Assembly (NCBI GenBank): GCA_045565995.1
Contig: JBJLEF010000001.1
Span: forward strand, 1,550,001 to 1,614,000
Length of the DNA stretch: 64,000 bases
Direction: 5' to 3'
Source of the DNA: UBA721 sp002705165
GTDB lineage: Bacteria > Planctomycetota > Planctomycetia > Pirellulales > Pirellulaceae
Shown here: positions 35,638-44,290 of the stretch, piece after piece
Numbering within the stretch: position 1 is the stretch's first letter
How the letters are laid out: each line of letters starts with the position of its first letter
The notes under the pieces: generated by a model
Told to the model about the DNA's origin: nothing
Seen by the model: only the letters and a program-made list of their open reading frames with translations
Databases searched by the model: none
Position numbers and translations under genes: made by a program

Positions 35638-36786
35638 CTAAAATGCTTGTTGATAGAGTGACAATAAGTCCTCAGTTTCTACTGTACGAGGGTTAAATTG
35701 TTTTGTCCACTCTTTGTTCGCGTCCTCAGCCAACTGCGGCAACAGGCTCTGCTCAACACTTTGTGATTGCAGATCCCCGACTAACTCCGCTTTTTGTATC
35801 AGACCAGAAATGAAAGTCGCAAGTTGATCGGAGCTGGCTTCCGTTATTAGAGGAGAATTTTCAGCTGCCAGTTCTGCCAGCAGGGTATAGTCGCTTTCCA
35901 TGGTTTTAGCATTGAATCGAATAACATGCGGTAACATGGTGGCGATTGCTTGACCGTGAACAATTCCATAATGAGCGGTGAGCGGATTGGCCAAAGCATG
36001 AGTAGCTCCGAGCATTGAATTCTCAATGGCGATTCCAGCGAGACACGCTCCCATTTGCATTCCACCTCGCGCTTCCAGATCCTCGGGATTCTCCAAAACA
36101 AGAGGGAAGTTTTTGGCTAATAACTGCCAGGCGCGCTGGCTGAAATGCAGCGACTTTTCGTTGCGTTTTGTTGTGACCATTGTTTCGACGGCGTGAGCGA
36201 TGGCATCAATACCGGTCAACGCTGTTAAGCGATTAGGTTGAGTCACCGTTAAGACCGGATCCAGAATTGCCAGACGGCAGGTCGCTTTTTGATCACCGCA
36301 GGCCATTTTGACATGAGTTTCAGCATCTGAGATCAGGGCAAACGATTGGGTTTCGCTGCCAGTGCCGGCCGTAGTCGGAATGGCGACCATGGGAAGCATA
36401 GGTTTTTCTGCTTTGCCAATTCCCCAGTAATCCTGAATAGCTCCGCCGTTGGTGTAGACGAAGTTCATTCCTTTCGCACAGTCCATCGAACTGCCGCCAC
36501 CTAAACCGATGAGGAGGTCAGGTTGCCATTGCTTAGCCGCTTCGACACCACGAATGACATCGTCAGATGACGGGTTTTCATGGACCCCGGTAAAAAGGAT
36601 GGAATCCATTCCCTGAGCTTTTAGCAGTGCCATCGCTTTTTCGGGGTAACCTAACGCAACGATTCCCGGATCACTCACGATCATGGCGCGGCGACAACCC
36701 CAGTTGCTTATAGCTTCTCCCAATTGTTCAAACGCGTTAGCGCCGAACAATATCTTGGTAGGGCAATCCAGATCTAAGAAATCCAT
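35638..36786 (-). CDS. Iron-type (group III) alcohol dehydrogenase
   Basis: A 382-residue protein from the ATG at 36786. The frame extends ten codons further upstream, but that part would sit on the terminator hairpin, and MDFLDLDCPTKILFG is the normal family start. Nucleotide-binding GLGGGSSMDCAKG and PTTAGTGSE are followed by the metal ligands of the family: Asp in LTGIDAIAHAVE with its His, and the two His of GATHALANPLTAHYGIVHG. It interconverts an alcohol and an aldehyde or ketone with NAD(P). Its position after an aldehyde dehydrogenase and an acyl-activating enzyme suggests reduction of the aldehyde made by them. Confidence 0.93.
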   Translation of the reverse strand: MDFLDLDCPTKILFGANAFEQLGEAISNWGCRRAMIVSDPGIVALGYPEKAMALLKAQGMDSILFTGVHENPSSDDVIRGVEAAKQWQPDLLIGLGGGSSMDCAKGMNFVYTNGGAIQDYWGIGKAEKPMLPMVAIPTTAGTGSETQSFALISDAETHVKMACGDQKATCRLAILDPVLTVTQPNRLTALTGIDAIAHAVETMVTTKRNEKSLHFSQRAWQLLAKNFPLVLENPEDLEARGGMQMGACLAGIAIENSMLGATHALANPLTAHYGIVHGQAIATMLPHVIRFNAKTMESDYTLLAELAAENSPLITEASSDQLATFISGLIQKAELVGDLQSQSVEQSLLPQLAEDANKEWTKQFNPRTVETEDLLSLYQQAF

Positions 36787-36802
36787 GAAAGGTGTCTCTT
36801 GG

Positions 36803-36841
36803 TAAAAGCCCAACACACCACAGCGACGTGTTGGGCTCTCT
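36803..36841 (-). terminator. Hairpin between aldehyde and alcohol dehydrogenase genes
   Basis: AGCCCAACAC (36807-36816) pairs perfectly with GTGTTGGGCT (36828-36837), loop 11 bases. On the minus strand the stem is followed by TTTT. It lies about 60 bases after the aldehyde dehydrogenase stop and 20 bases before the alcohol dehydrogenase ATG, so it may be a full terminator or an attenuator dividing the seven-gene block. Confidence 0.65.
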
Positions 36842-36898
36842 TTATTTTGTTTGCAAGGCCCATCTGCCTGAGCAAACTTTTGCTTGATGGGGGGTTAA

Positions 36899-38328
36899 CT
36901 ACAGTAACTCTTCAGGCACCTGAAACGCTCGGTTGCGGAACAGGAAGTCGATGATGTTACCTTCGTGAGGCTGTAGCCAGTTAAGCTTGGTGGTAGGGAC
37001 AGGACCAAGGTTGAGCCGGTCAATTTCGGTACAGTCAATTAATTGATTGCGTAAGGACTCGTTATTCGTGATGCCTGTGCAAATTAGAGTTTCACCGATG
37101 GTGCCGAGCATCTTGTCCTCAGGACATTCCACGACGCTCGCAAATGGGAACATATATTCCTTTTGAGCGATCGCGTTTTCAGGACTCTTGCAGTGGACAA
37201 TCGTCGGTCGAATGTATCCACAAAGTTCTTTTTCGATCAGACGATCTCCGTACTGTTCGGTGACATGAGTGACCCCATCTTCGTCGAGATCATCTTGGAT
37301 GGAATCCCAAATGGCAGTTGCCATGCCATCAATTGTAAATGCGGCTAGCCCAGCGTTCGGATCGGTTGGCGGAAGTGCTTCGATGGGACCTAGCTTTTCA
37401 GCCAGAGCCTGAGCGATTTCCTCGGTGTGCCTTGAAGCCCAGATACTGGAAGTATTGATGCAACCACGACCGCCATTGATATAAATACTTTCAACAATCA
37501 GGTCGATGTACTCTTCCCAGTTATCGACACAGTCGTCACCAATCAGGATTTTGGAGAAACCCGGGCCGTGAGCTTGGACCTGAGGGTTGCTTTTGTAGTT
37601 GTCGACGGTTTGCTTGCTACCGAAGATCATGGACCGTTTGCATTTGCTTAACACGGCTGATCCGATCTCAGCTCCGCTTCCGGGATATAACACCAGATCT
37701 CTTTTGGGATTCCGGCTGCTACCATTGCGGCAAACATACGGTAAGGCGTCCAGGGTTCTTTTTGCCCCGGCTTGAGAACCAAGCCGATTTGAAGGGGAAC
37801 AGCGGGAAGCCAGAGTGTGTGAACACCTGGAGAATTAGAGGGTAGTACCGCGGCTAAGATAGGAGTTTGACACTGGTAGCTGACAGGGATGCCCCGAGCT
37901 TCCTTTCCCCAGCCGTTGCTGAGGATATCCAGTGGTAATCCACGGGTCAACGCATCGATGATGCGTCCCATGTTATTCATCACGAAGGCATTCTTGGACA
38001 TACCAAGTTCCACCATGTGTTCCGGCAGCCCCGTCGTGGCCGATTGCTGGACGATAAAGTCCTGAGGAGTTTGCTCCGAATCACCAATCGATAGGTTTCC
38101 GTTGACGAACAAGTCACCGGCTTTGCCCATCTTTTCGATGAGCTCTTCGATCGAGAATTGCTTAAGAATATCCCGGGCCTTCTGTGCCTTTCGCATATCG
38201 CGGGTAATTAACCCACCGTTCGCCATGCTCTGTGTACCGATGATATCTCCGGTCGCATGATGAACCAGCTCCTGCGTTTCCAGGGATTCGTATTCTTCTC
38301 CCCAGCGAATAACGGGAATGTTAACCAC
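36899..38328 (-). CDS. Aldehyde dehydrogenase superfamily protein, frameshifted
   Basis: Two overlapping minus-strand frames, 37648-38328 (226 codons) and 36899-37693 (264 codons), together make one aldehyde dehydrogenase of about 476 residues. The first ends after LPSNSPGVHTLWLP, VLKPGQKEPWTPYRMF and AAGIPK; the second continues LYPGSGAEIGSAVL and holds the catalytic Cys in NGGRGCINTSSIW. A shift of -1 at CCCAAAA (minus strand; plus 37702-37708) joins them smoothly as GIPKRDLVLYPGSG, as expected for the superfamily. Total length is one base short of a multiple of three. Possible reasons are an A-run sequencing error, a real mutation, or a programmed -1 shift, since C-CCA-AAA is a slippery heptamer in the correct phase. 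The gene follows the adenylate-forming enzyme by 63 bases. Confidence 0.85.
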
Positions 38329-38391
38329 GGTCTTCTCCTCTTTGCCTTCTAGGTATTTTCTTTGTGTGGAACAGTCAATCTTTTAAGGCGA

Positions 38392-39516
38392 CTAGTAAAC
38401 GCCGACGGTTGTACTCTTAGCGAACACGTGATACGGACGAACACCGGATACTCCATCCCAAGGATACATTTCGTGTGGTTCTTCACGTTCTGCTTCGTCG
38501 CGTTCAAGGAAACCAGGGATGAAAAGTTCCCGGGTCAATGTGGTTAGCTTGACGCGTCCAGTTTCTCCGTAGCCTACCAACTCATTGGGATCATCAAATG
38601 AAACAACTTCGGTTGCGGCTCGCGGTTGCGGGGCGTGATAAGTAATTTTGTACTTATTTTCTTTCGTGACAGGTTCGCTACAGGCTAATCCCATGAGCGT
38701 GTTGCCATAAGTTGGAGTCATGTAGACGCCACTCTCTTCCGGTGACCCGCCGAAGAGCTCCTCGACGCAGTATCGAGTCCACTGGGGAGTGAATTCAGTA
38801 CCGCCGGAGAAGATGCCGGTGATCCCGATTTCCGGAAGGCTGGTTCCACGTTCCTCTAAAGCAGTCGCAAGTTGGTCAAGGAGCTTCGGAGTGGCGAACA
38901 TACATTTAATGTCATGACCAGCAGTTAATACTGTGATCGCCTGATCGATACAGTGTTTTTTGTATTCTTCCAGGTGTTCCATCCAGCCTTTCTTAATGAC
39001 CTTCACGACCCAACGTGGATCGAGGTCGATGCAGAAGCAGATACCACCACGGTGCTGACTTAGGTGTTCGACGGCTAACCGCAAACGGCGAGGTCCTGAC
39101 GGGCCAAGCATCAGCCAGTTGGCACCTTTCGGGAAGTACTGATCTGGCAAGGTTTCACTGAACATCTCATAGTCCAGCCGGTGATCTTCGATCACCACAC
39201 GAGTTTTTGGAATACCCGTTGTTCCACCCGTTTCAAAAACAAAGGTGGGTTGACCCTCTAGACCTTTTGGAATCCAGCGATTCACCGGACCACCACGGAG
39301 CCAATCATCTTCGAAAAGCGGGAATTTCTTTAGGTCATCGAAGTCTTTAACTTCCGTGAGCGGGTCAAAATTCAGTTCCGCTTTCTTCCCTAGCCAGAAG
39401 GGGCTTCCTGTGGATTCATGGAAGTGCCACTGCACGATTTCATGTGTGTGTGCGTCTAGTTTTGACTTGGCATCAGAGACTGACTGGTCCAGATTGTCAC
39501 TCATTGATTGTTCCAT
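38392..39516 (-). CDS. LuxE/PaaK-like adenylate-forming acyl-activating enzyme
   Basis: A 374-residue protein, with a possible second start four codons in (MSDNLDQS). TFVFETGGTTGIPKTRV is the phosphate-binding motif of the ANL superfamily; TPTYGNTLMG and GYGETGRVKL match the downstream adenylate-contacting motifs. The short length and PaaK-like layout resemble LuxE acyl-protein synthetases and phenylacetate-CoA ligases, with a reduced C-terminal subdomain. It would activate a carboxylic acid as an adenylate and hand it to a thiol. It is first in the minus-strand block, followed by aldehyde and alcohol dehydrogenases, and is divergent from the gene at 39783 across a 266-base gap in which I see no clear signal. 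Confidence 0.82.
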   Translation of the reverse strand: MEQSMSDNLDQSVSDAKSKLDAHTHEIVQWHFHESTGSPFWLGKKAELNFDPLTEVKDFDDLKKFPLFEDDWLRGGPVNRWIPKGLEGQPTFVFETGGTTGIPKTRVVIEDHRLDYEMFSETLPDQYFPKGANWLMLGPSGPRRLRLAVEHLSQHRGGICFCIDLDPRWVVKVIKKGWMEHLEEYKKHCIDQAITVLTAGHDIKCMFATPKLLDQLATALEERGTSLPEIGITGIFSGGTEFTPQWTRYCVEELFGGSPEESGVYMTPTYGNTLMGLACSEPVTKENKYKITYHAPQPRAATEVVSFDDPNELVGYGETGRVKLTTLTRELFIPGFLERDEAEREEPHEMYPWDGVSGVRPYHVFAKSTTVGVY

Positions 39517-39782
39517 TATAAGCGTTTTGATTTGTAGGTTAGATGTACATGATTAGTGGTTTTAGTGTTACTTACTTTGCCTAACTGTCCACTCCACAAA
39601 CTTCCAAAATATCCTAGAATACACCGGTATTCAAGGAGACAGGGATTAGATTCAGTGGTGTGATGGATAGGCTCGACGGATATATGATAAATTGTTCAAA
39701 AGTTACCTTAATTGAAGTTGAGTAATTTACGGCTACTAGCGAAAATAAAACATGTACACCAGTAGTTTTGAGATTGCTTACC

Positions 39783-40250
39783 ATGGCTGACGAACCAAAC
39801 AAACAACTCCAGTCGATGTTTAGTAGCATTGATGTCACCGCGTCCACCGCGAATAGCGATGAGAAACCGGCACCGGAAGGCCAGGACAACACTCTTTTCG
39901 TGGCACTTCTTCGACGCATGATTGCTCAGCAGGATAAAACGAATGACCTGCTGCAGGAATTGATTCAGCAGAGTCGTATCCAACAACAGGCTCGCCAATC
40001 CGAACTGGAACGATGGAAACAGTCAAATCCGGAACTTGCCCGCAGTTGTCGTGACGCAGTGGATGTGTTGAGCGATGTGCAAAATGAATTCCTTCAGTCG
40101 CTCACGAATGAAGTGGACGAGAACGAGTATTCGCTTCGAGACAGCGATTATATGTTGCAGGAATTTGTCGATCGCTATGGTCCCCGTCTGGCGCACCTTA
40201 ATGGAGTCCTGCAGGTGTTGTCTCAGTTGGCCGAAAAAGATCCGTCTTAA
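39783..40250 (+). CDS. Small conserved planctomycete protein, unknown function
   Basis: A 155-residue protein from the ATG at 39783; an in-frame TTG 15 bases upstream is less likely. The first 40 residues are polar and probably disordered. The rest is predicted helical: FVALLRRMIAQQDKTNDLLQEL, a Gln-rich amphipathic helix, and ARSCRDAVDVLSDVQNEF continuing to a C-terminal helix. No signal peptide or membrane segment. I know similar proteins only as uncharacterised planctomycete proteins. It lies 59 bases before the hydrolase gene. Confidence 0.75.
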   Translation: MADEPNKQLQSMFSSIDVTASTANSDEKPAPEGQDNTLFVALLRRMIAQQDKTNDLLQELIQQSRIQQQARQSELERWKQSNPELARSCRDAVDVLSDVQNEFLQSLTNEVDENEYSLRDSDYMLQEFVDRYGPRLAHLNGVLQVLSQLAEKDPS

Positions 40251-40309
40251 CGTCGTTTACCACATTAAGACAATGTGGAACTGAAACGCTGGAAAGTTAC
40301 TAGTCGTCT

Positions 40310-41170
40310 ATGCTTGTCGAATTACTCAAAGTTCAAACAAGGGACGGAGTTCGATTGGACGGCGCGCTGAGTGCTGCAGCAACTTCTTCGAATGAGACTC
40401 TGGTGATTTTGCTTCATGGGGTCGGCGGTAACTTCTATGGTAGTCGTATGATGGCCGAATTAGTGACAGCGATTACTGGTACAGAGACTGATTGCCTGAG
40501 GGTGAACACGCGAGGACATGATTACTGTTACACCGGTATGAGTCGGATGGGAATCCGCAGGCTGGGAGCAGGATACGAGCGTATTGAACAATGTATTCAA
40601 GATATCGACGCCTGGATGGAATGGGCAGCCTCGAGGTATGCAAAGGTTGTTCTGTTAGGGCATAGCTTGGGAGCTCTGAAGGCAGTTTACTATCAACGTT
40701 ACCAATGCCATGACTCACTGAAAAAAGTGATTGCCATTTCTCCCCCCCGATTGTCTTATAAGGCTTTTATGGAGGGCGAACGTAGCGCTGAATTTCGTCA
40801 GTCGATTGAAAATTCCCGAACAGCTATTAGGGAAGGTGAACCTGAGCGCTTAGTGGATGTCAGTGTTCCATTTCCACTTTTGATCACGGCTGAATCCTAT
40901 TTGGATAAGTACGGGGAACAGGAGAAGTACAACCTGGAACCCATGATTGATGGACTTTCGCTGCCCACAGATTTCATTTTCGGTGGTCACGAACTGAAAC
41001 ATAGTGGAATCGTATTTGCGGGATTGGATGGCTCGCTCCGAGCGATTGCAGTCGAAGCGGGGCTCGAACAACAGATTACTGTCCGCGTTATTGAGGAGGC
41101 GGATCACATGTATTCGCAACAAGTACCTCAGTTAGCTGCCGCTGTCCTTCCCTTGATTCACCAACACTGA
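40310..41170 (+). CDS. Alpha/beta hydrolase
   Basis: A 286-residue cytoplasmic protein. LVILLHGVGGNFYGS gives the oxyanion-hole HG motif, VVLLGHSLGA holds the nucleophilic Ser, and EEADHMY near the C-terminus supplies the catalytic His. The acid is probably the Asp before the His region or one in FIFGGHELK. The substrate is not identifiable; esterase or peptidase-like activity is expected. It is in the same direction as its neighbours but separated from the next gene by 228 bases, where only a weak ribosome-binding site for that gene is visible. Confidence 0.88.
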   Translation: MLVELLKVQTRDGVRLDGALSAAATSSNETLVILLHGVGGNFYGSRMMAELVTAITGTETDCLRVNTRGHDYCYTGMSRMGIRRLGAGYERIEQCIQDIDAWMEWAASRYAKVVLLGHSLGALKAVYYQRYQCHDSLKKVIAISPPRLSYKAFMEGERSAEFRQSIENSRTAIREGEPERLVDVSVPFPLLITAESYLDKYGEQEKYNLEPMIDGLSLPTDFIFGGHELKHSGIVFAGLDGSLRAIAVEAGLEQQITVRVIEEADHMYSQQVPQLAAAVLPLIHQH

Positions 41171-41398
41171 ATCGCAGGTAATGAGATCCCGCAAAATTTC
41201 TCTTTGATGGATGGTCCTACGATGACAGCTTTTACTGCATGCTAGCTTCTTAACATTTCTATCAAGTTGCATCTGTCTCGCGTCCGAACTATTGGACAAA
41301 GTTCTCCTTGCCTACCTGGTAAGCGGGGAGGTTTGGGAGTTGTCGGGTATTGAGTTTCGGCAGTTTTGAGAACTTAGGTTGTTCGTCTAGGGAGAGGT

Positions 41399-41926
41399 AT
41401 GTCGTCTAACGATTCAAAAAGCCAGATTTCTTTAGGATTTTTGACAGTGGTAGACAGTGGGGACACTGGATGTGTTGGAGGTTATCTTATTTTGAACATG
41501 GGAGGTCGCCCTCTCGAGTTCCACTGTACTGCTCCTGTTCGCGCAAACCGCGCACAGCAGATTCTCTATGGGGAATCACTCGCGCCGTTTGTCTTTGGTG
41601 AATTGATTGCACGTGCGTTGATTGATAAAGCCGCAATCAAGCCCAGTGTTGTTTTTGCTGATCAGGCTGAAACGCTCAGCGTTCAGGGTGTCACACAATT
41701 ACCTGTTGTGCTATTAGGGGGCCCAACAGAAAGTGCACGCACAGATCTACGACATCATTTTCAGGTAGACAGATTTCACTTGGAATTGGCAACCCAATTT
41801 GAGGCTCAAGCAGAAACGCTCGCGCGCTACGTGCGACGCTTTGGTGAGACGATTGACTTAGATGAACCGTTTGGCCGGATTCGTGATGCGATTGAGGAGG
41901 CTCAGCGTGGTGCCCGGGCGGCGTAA
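41399..41926 (+). CDS. Conserved planctomycete protein, unknown function
   Basis: A 175-residue protein. Its first half is compact and distinctive: ISLGFLTVVDSGDTGCVGGYLILN, then GRPLEFHCTAPVRANRAQQIL and FVFGELIARALI. The second half has LPVVLLGG and a helical end rich in Arg/Glu (DAIEEAQRGARAA). No signal or membrane segment. I recall proteins with the phrase 'GRPLEFHCTAPV' in many planctomycetes, always without a function. GGAGAGG lies immediately before the ATG. It is followed by the tandem-repeat stretch and the helicase gene. Confidence 0.78.
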   Translation: MSSNDSKSQISLGFLTVVDSGDTGCVGGYLILNMGGRPLEFHCTAPVRANRAQQILYGESLAPFVFGELIARALIDKAAIKPSVVFADQAETLSVQGVTQLPVVLLGGPTESARTDLRHHFQVDRFHLELATQFEAQAETLARYVRRFGETIDLDEPFGRIRDAIEEAQRGARAA

Positions 41927-41967
41927 GGTGAGCAAAGTCAGGATTGCTCCTGCTCCACAAATGAAAC

Positions 41968-42017
41968 CACACATTCCACCAGAACACACATTCTACCAGA
42001 ACACACATTCCACCATA
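41968..42017. repeat. 17-bp tandem repeat, about three copies
   Basis: Three near-identical copies of ACACACATTCCACCAGA lie head to tail (41968-41983 lacking the first base, 41984-42000 with one C to T change, 42001-42017 with one G to T change). They fill the space just before the ribosome-binding site of the helicase gene. There are no spacers, so it is not a CRISPR array. Confidence 0.85.
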
Positions 42018-42053
42018 AAATAGTACAGAAGTTTGTGATCGGAGGTTTTAGGC

Positions 42054-43943
42054 TTGGCAAATTGGCAAGCGAAAGAACGAATGGCTAAGGCGATGACCGG
42101 TACGTTGCCGAAGTGGCGTGCTGCGCAAAGTGCCAATGATTTCCCCGAGGTGGTTTCCTGGATTAACCCCAAGGTAACGCGCGTTGCTGGTGCAGATTCG
42201 TTGCTGCCTAGCGTCGATATTTTTCCAACAGGATGGCAAACTGCACTGCAACGGGATCCGGCAGTGAAATCCCACAGGTTTGATTGGCGGGTTGAAACGC
42301 CTCCGGTTCTGACCGTCCCTGTAAACCCTCCACGGGTTAAAGTGATTGGTTTTGCATTCCCGGAATCAGCCAGTTGGGAGTCCTTCGCCCGTAAGGTAGA
42401 TGAAAAAGAGCAGGGAAAAAGTAAGTCGGCACACAAACCAAAGGCAGTTACTAATAAGGTACGGGGGAAATCCGATAAACCGCGGGGGCGTACTCGCGTT
42501 CTTCCACCACGAGACATTATCAAACTCGAAGACCGACTTTATTATCTCTTGCAGCCGCCATTGGAATCTATTGCTGCGAATGAATCGTTGCGTTTTCCGT
42601 TTGCGCCGTTCCCCTATCAGTTTGAAGGTGTGGCCTTCTTGTATTCCCGGTTTGCCGGAATTCTGGCAGATGAAATGGGATTGGGAAAAACAATGCAGGC
42701 GATCACGACGATTCGCATGCTTCTTTGCTCGGGCGAGGTGCGTAATGTCTTGCTAGTGTGCCCTAAGCCGCTTGTCAGCAATTGGAAGAAGGAGTTTGAG
42801 CTTTGGGCTCCCGAGATTCCTTTTAGTATTGTCCAGGGTAATTCCAGTCGGCGTGAATGGCAGTGGTCTCAGACGGCTGATATCCCGGTAACTATCGCTA
42901 ATTACGAACTGGTGCTGCGTGACGAAATGGCAGTGATTAATGAGAACAGCCACTTTGATTTGGTCGTTCTGGATGAAGCTCAGCGGATTAAAAATAAGTC
43001 AAGTTCGACAAGCAAAGTCATTCGAAAGATCCCTCGAACTAGAAGTTGGGCTTTGACCGGAACGCCCGTGGAAAATAGTTCTGAAGATCTGGTCGGAATC
43101 TTTGAGTTTCTTTCGCCGGGGTATCTTTATACCGGTATGGAGCCAGCACGGATTGGCGAAATGGTGGGAGATTATATACTGCGACGAACCAAAGATGTGG
43201 TCATGACCGACATGCCTCCTTGTATGAATCGCGATGCGGAGATTGCGTTGAGTCCGGAGCAATGGGCTCAGTATCAAGTGGCTGAGAGTGACGGCGTCAT
43301 CAAATTGAACAATATGGGGGGGGCACTGACAATTCAGCACGTTTTTGAGCTGGTGTTGCGGCTAAAGCAAATCTGCAACTTTGATCCATTGACCGGAGCG
43401 AGTTCGAAGCTTGATCGATTGGAGGCGGATCTGGAAGAAGTTGCCGCCAGTGGAAAGAAGGCGATTGTCTTTAGTCAGTGGGTAAAGACACTTGAAAAAA
43501 TTGCGGAACGATTGGAGCGATTTAATCCTCTGCAATATCACGGTCGGATTCCATCAAATCAACGGGATCCTATACTTGATCGATTTAAGCAGGATCCGGA
43601 TTGCAGTGTGATTTTGATGAGCTACGGAGCGGGAGCCGTGGGGCTTAATCTTCAGTTTTGTGAATATGTGTTCCTGTTTGATCGGTGGTGGAACCCGGCA
43701 GTGGAGGATCAGGCAATCAATCGAGCTCATCGAATTGGTGCCAAAGGCGCGGTCACGGTCACGAGGATGATCAGTTCCGGGACCATCGAAGAGCGTATTC
43801 ACCAGGTGCTTGAAGAGAAAAGAGAGTTGTTTGACACTATCCTGTCGCAGGCCAAAGGGCCTTCCAAGTCAGGGTTGTCACAAGACGATATTTTTGGATT
43901 GTTTCAGCTGAAGATGCCTGCCGCTCAAAGTGGGGGTGTTTGA
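42054..43943 (+). CDS. SNF2-family DEAD/DEAH-type helicase
   Basis: A 629-residue protein. I choose TTG at 42054 because GGAGG (42041-42045) lies 8 bases before it; the next ATG is nine codons in. Residues 1-150 include a basic, Lys/Arg-rich region (EKEQGKSKSAHKPKA-like, around 115-150). The core has Walker A in LADEMGLGKTMQA (Lys212), motif II DEAQ at 307-310, ALTGTPVEN (motif III), and in lobe 2 LQYHGRIPSNQRD, GAVGLNLQ and NRAHRIGAKG (motif VI). The zinc-finger SWIM domain of longer relatives is absent. It probably remodels protein-DNA or RNA polymerase complexes, as do RapA/HepA-like proteins. Confidence 0.93.
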   Translation: MANWQAKERMAKAMTGTLPKWRAAQSANDFPEVVSWINPKVTRVAGADSLLPSVDIFPTGWQTALQRDPAVKSHRFDWRVETPPVLTVPVNPPRVKVIGFAFPESASWESFARKVDEKEQGKSKSAHKPKAVTNKVRGKSDKPRGRTRVLPPRDIIKLEDRLYYLLQPPLESIAANESLRFPFAPFPYQFEGVAFLYSRFAGILADEMGLGKTMQAITTIRMLLCSGEVRNVLLVCPKPLVSNWKKEFELWAPEIPFSIVQGNSSRREWQWSQTADIPVTIANYELVLRDEMAVINENSHFDLVVLDEAQRIKNKSSSTSKVIRKIPRTRSWALTGTPVENSSEDLVGIFEFLSPGYLYTGMEPARIGEMVGDYILRRTKDVVMTDMPPCMNRDAEIALSPEQWAQYQVAESDGVIKLNNMGGALTIQHVFELVLRLKQICNFDPLTGASSKLDRLEADLEEVAASGKKAIVFSQWVKTLEKIAERLERFNPLQYHGRIPSNQRDPILDRFKQDPDCSVILMSYGAGAVGLNLQFCEYVFLFDRWWNPAVEDQAINRAHRIGAKGAVTVTRMISSGTIEERIHQVLEEKRELFDTILSQAKGPSKSGLSQDDIFGLFQLKMPAAQSGGV

Positions 43944-44290
43944 GCTGAAATGAAAAATTTATGCGGTGTATGTTTTTGGCCTGAGCTGATATGGCAATAA
44001 AAATACGAATTGTCTATTATTACGAGGTATTTCTGCGGAATGGTCTGCGCAGAGATAACATTTTGAGCTTGAAATCTCGAGTAATGAGTTCCTTAAGGAA
44101 TCTTAGATTCGGTGTTTTCCTGCCAATAAATTATAAATCATAAAACACCAATTTTTGGTATTAGTTTTGTCCGTAGGTAAAATCAACTGGTTACTGGGTC
44201 ATCCCCTTTGTTAGATGGTTTGTTCAGTGATTTTGGTTTTCCTTACAGTAGAAACAGCTTGTTGAAGGCTGTATTAAAAGGCGTCATTTG
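43944..44290. other. AT-rich gap before the giant surface-protein gene
   Basis: No gene is visible in these 347 bases. It contains a 12-bp perfect palindrome TTCCTTAAGGAA (44089-44100), partly overlapping a second inverted repeat GAATCT-T-AGATTC (44098-44110), which could be operators. A longer hairpin follows at 44111. No confident promoter was found; TTGTTC with TACAGT 18 bases later is a weak candidate near 44220-44250. No Shine-Dalgarno sequence precedes the ATG at 44291. Confidence 0.4.
44111..44156 (+). terminator. Weak hairpin downstream of the helicase gene
   Basis: GGTGTTTT (44111-44118) pairs with AAAACACC (44142-44149), with a long 23-base loop, followed by AATTTTTGG. It could end the helicase transcript, but it lies 170 bases after that stop and the loop is large. 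Confidence 0.35.

Noticed and set aside
36787..36816. Ten extra N-terminal codons for the iron alcohol dehydrogenase
   Set aside because: They coincide with the perfect terminator-like hairpin, and the family normally begins at the downstream Met.
36899..37693. A separate second gene starting at GTG 37693
   Set aside because: The protein begins in the middle of an aldehyde dehydrogenase fold and continues the upstream frame exactly; a frameshift within one gene explains both.
36899..38392. A bioluminescence (lux) operon
   Set aside because: There is an acyl-activating enzyme and an aldehyde dehydrogenase, but no luciferase genes, and the dehydrogenase resembles the general superfamily rather than LuxC.
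41968..42017. CRISPR array
   Set aside because: Units are 17 bp, directly adjacent, without spacers, and no cas gene is near.
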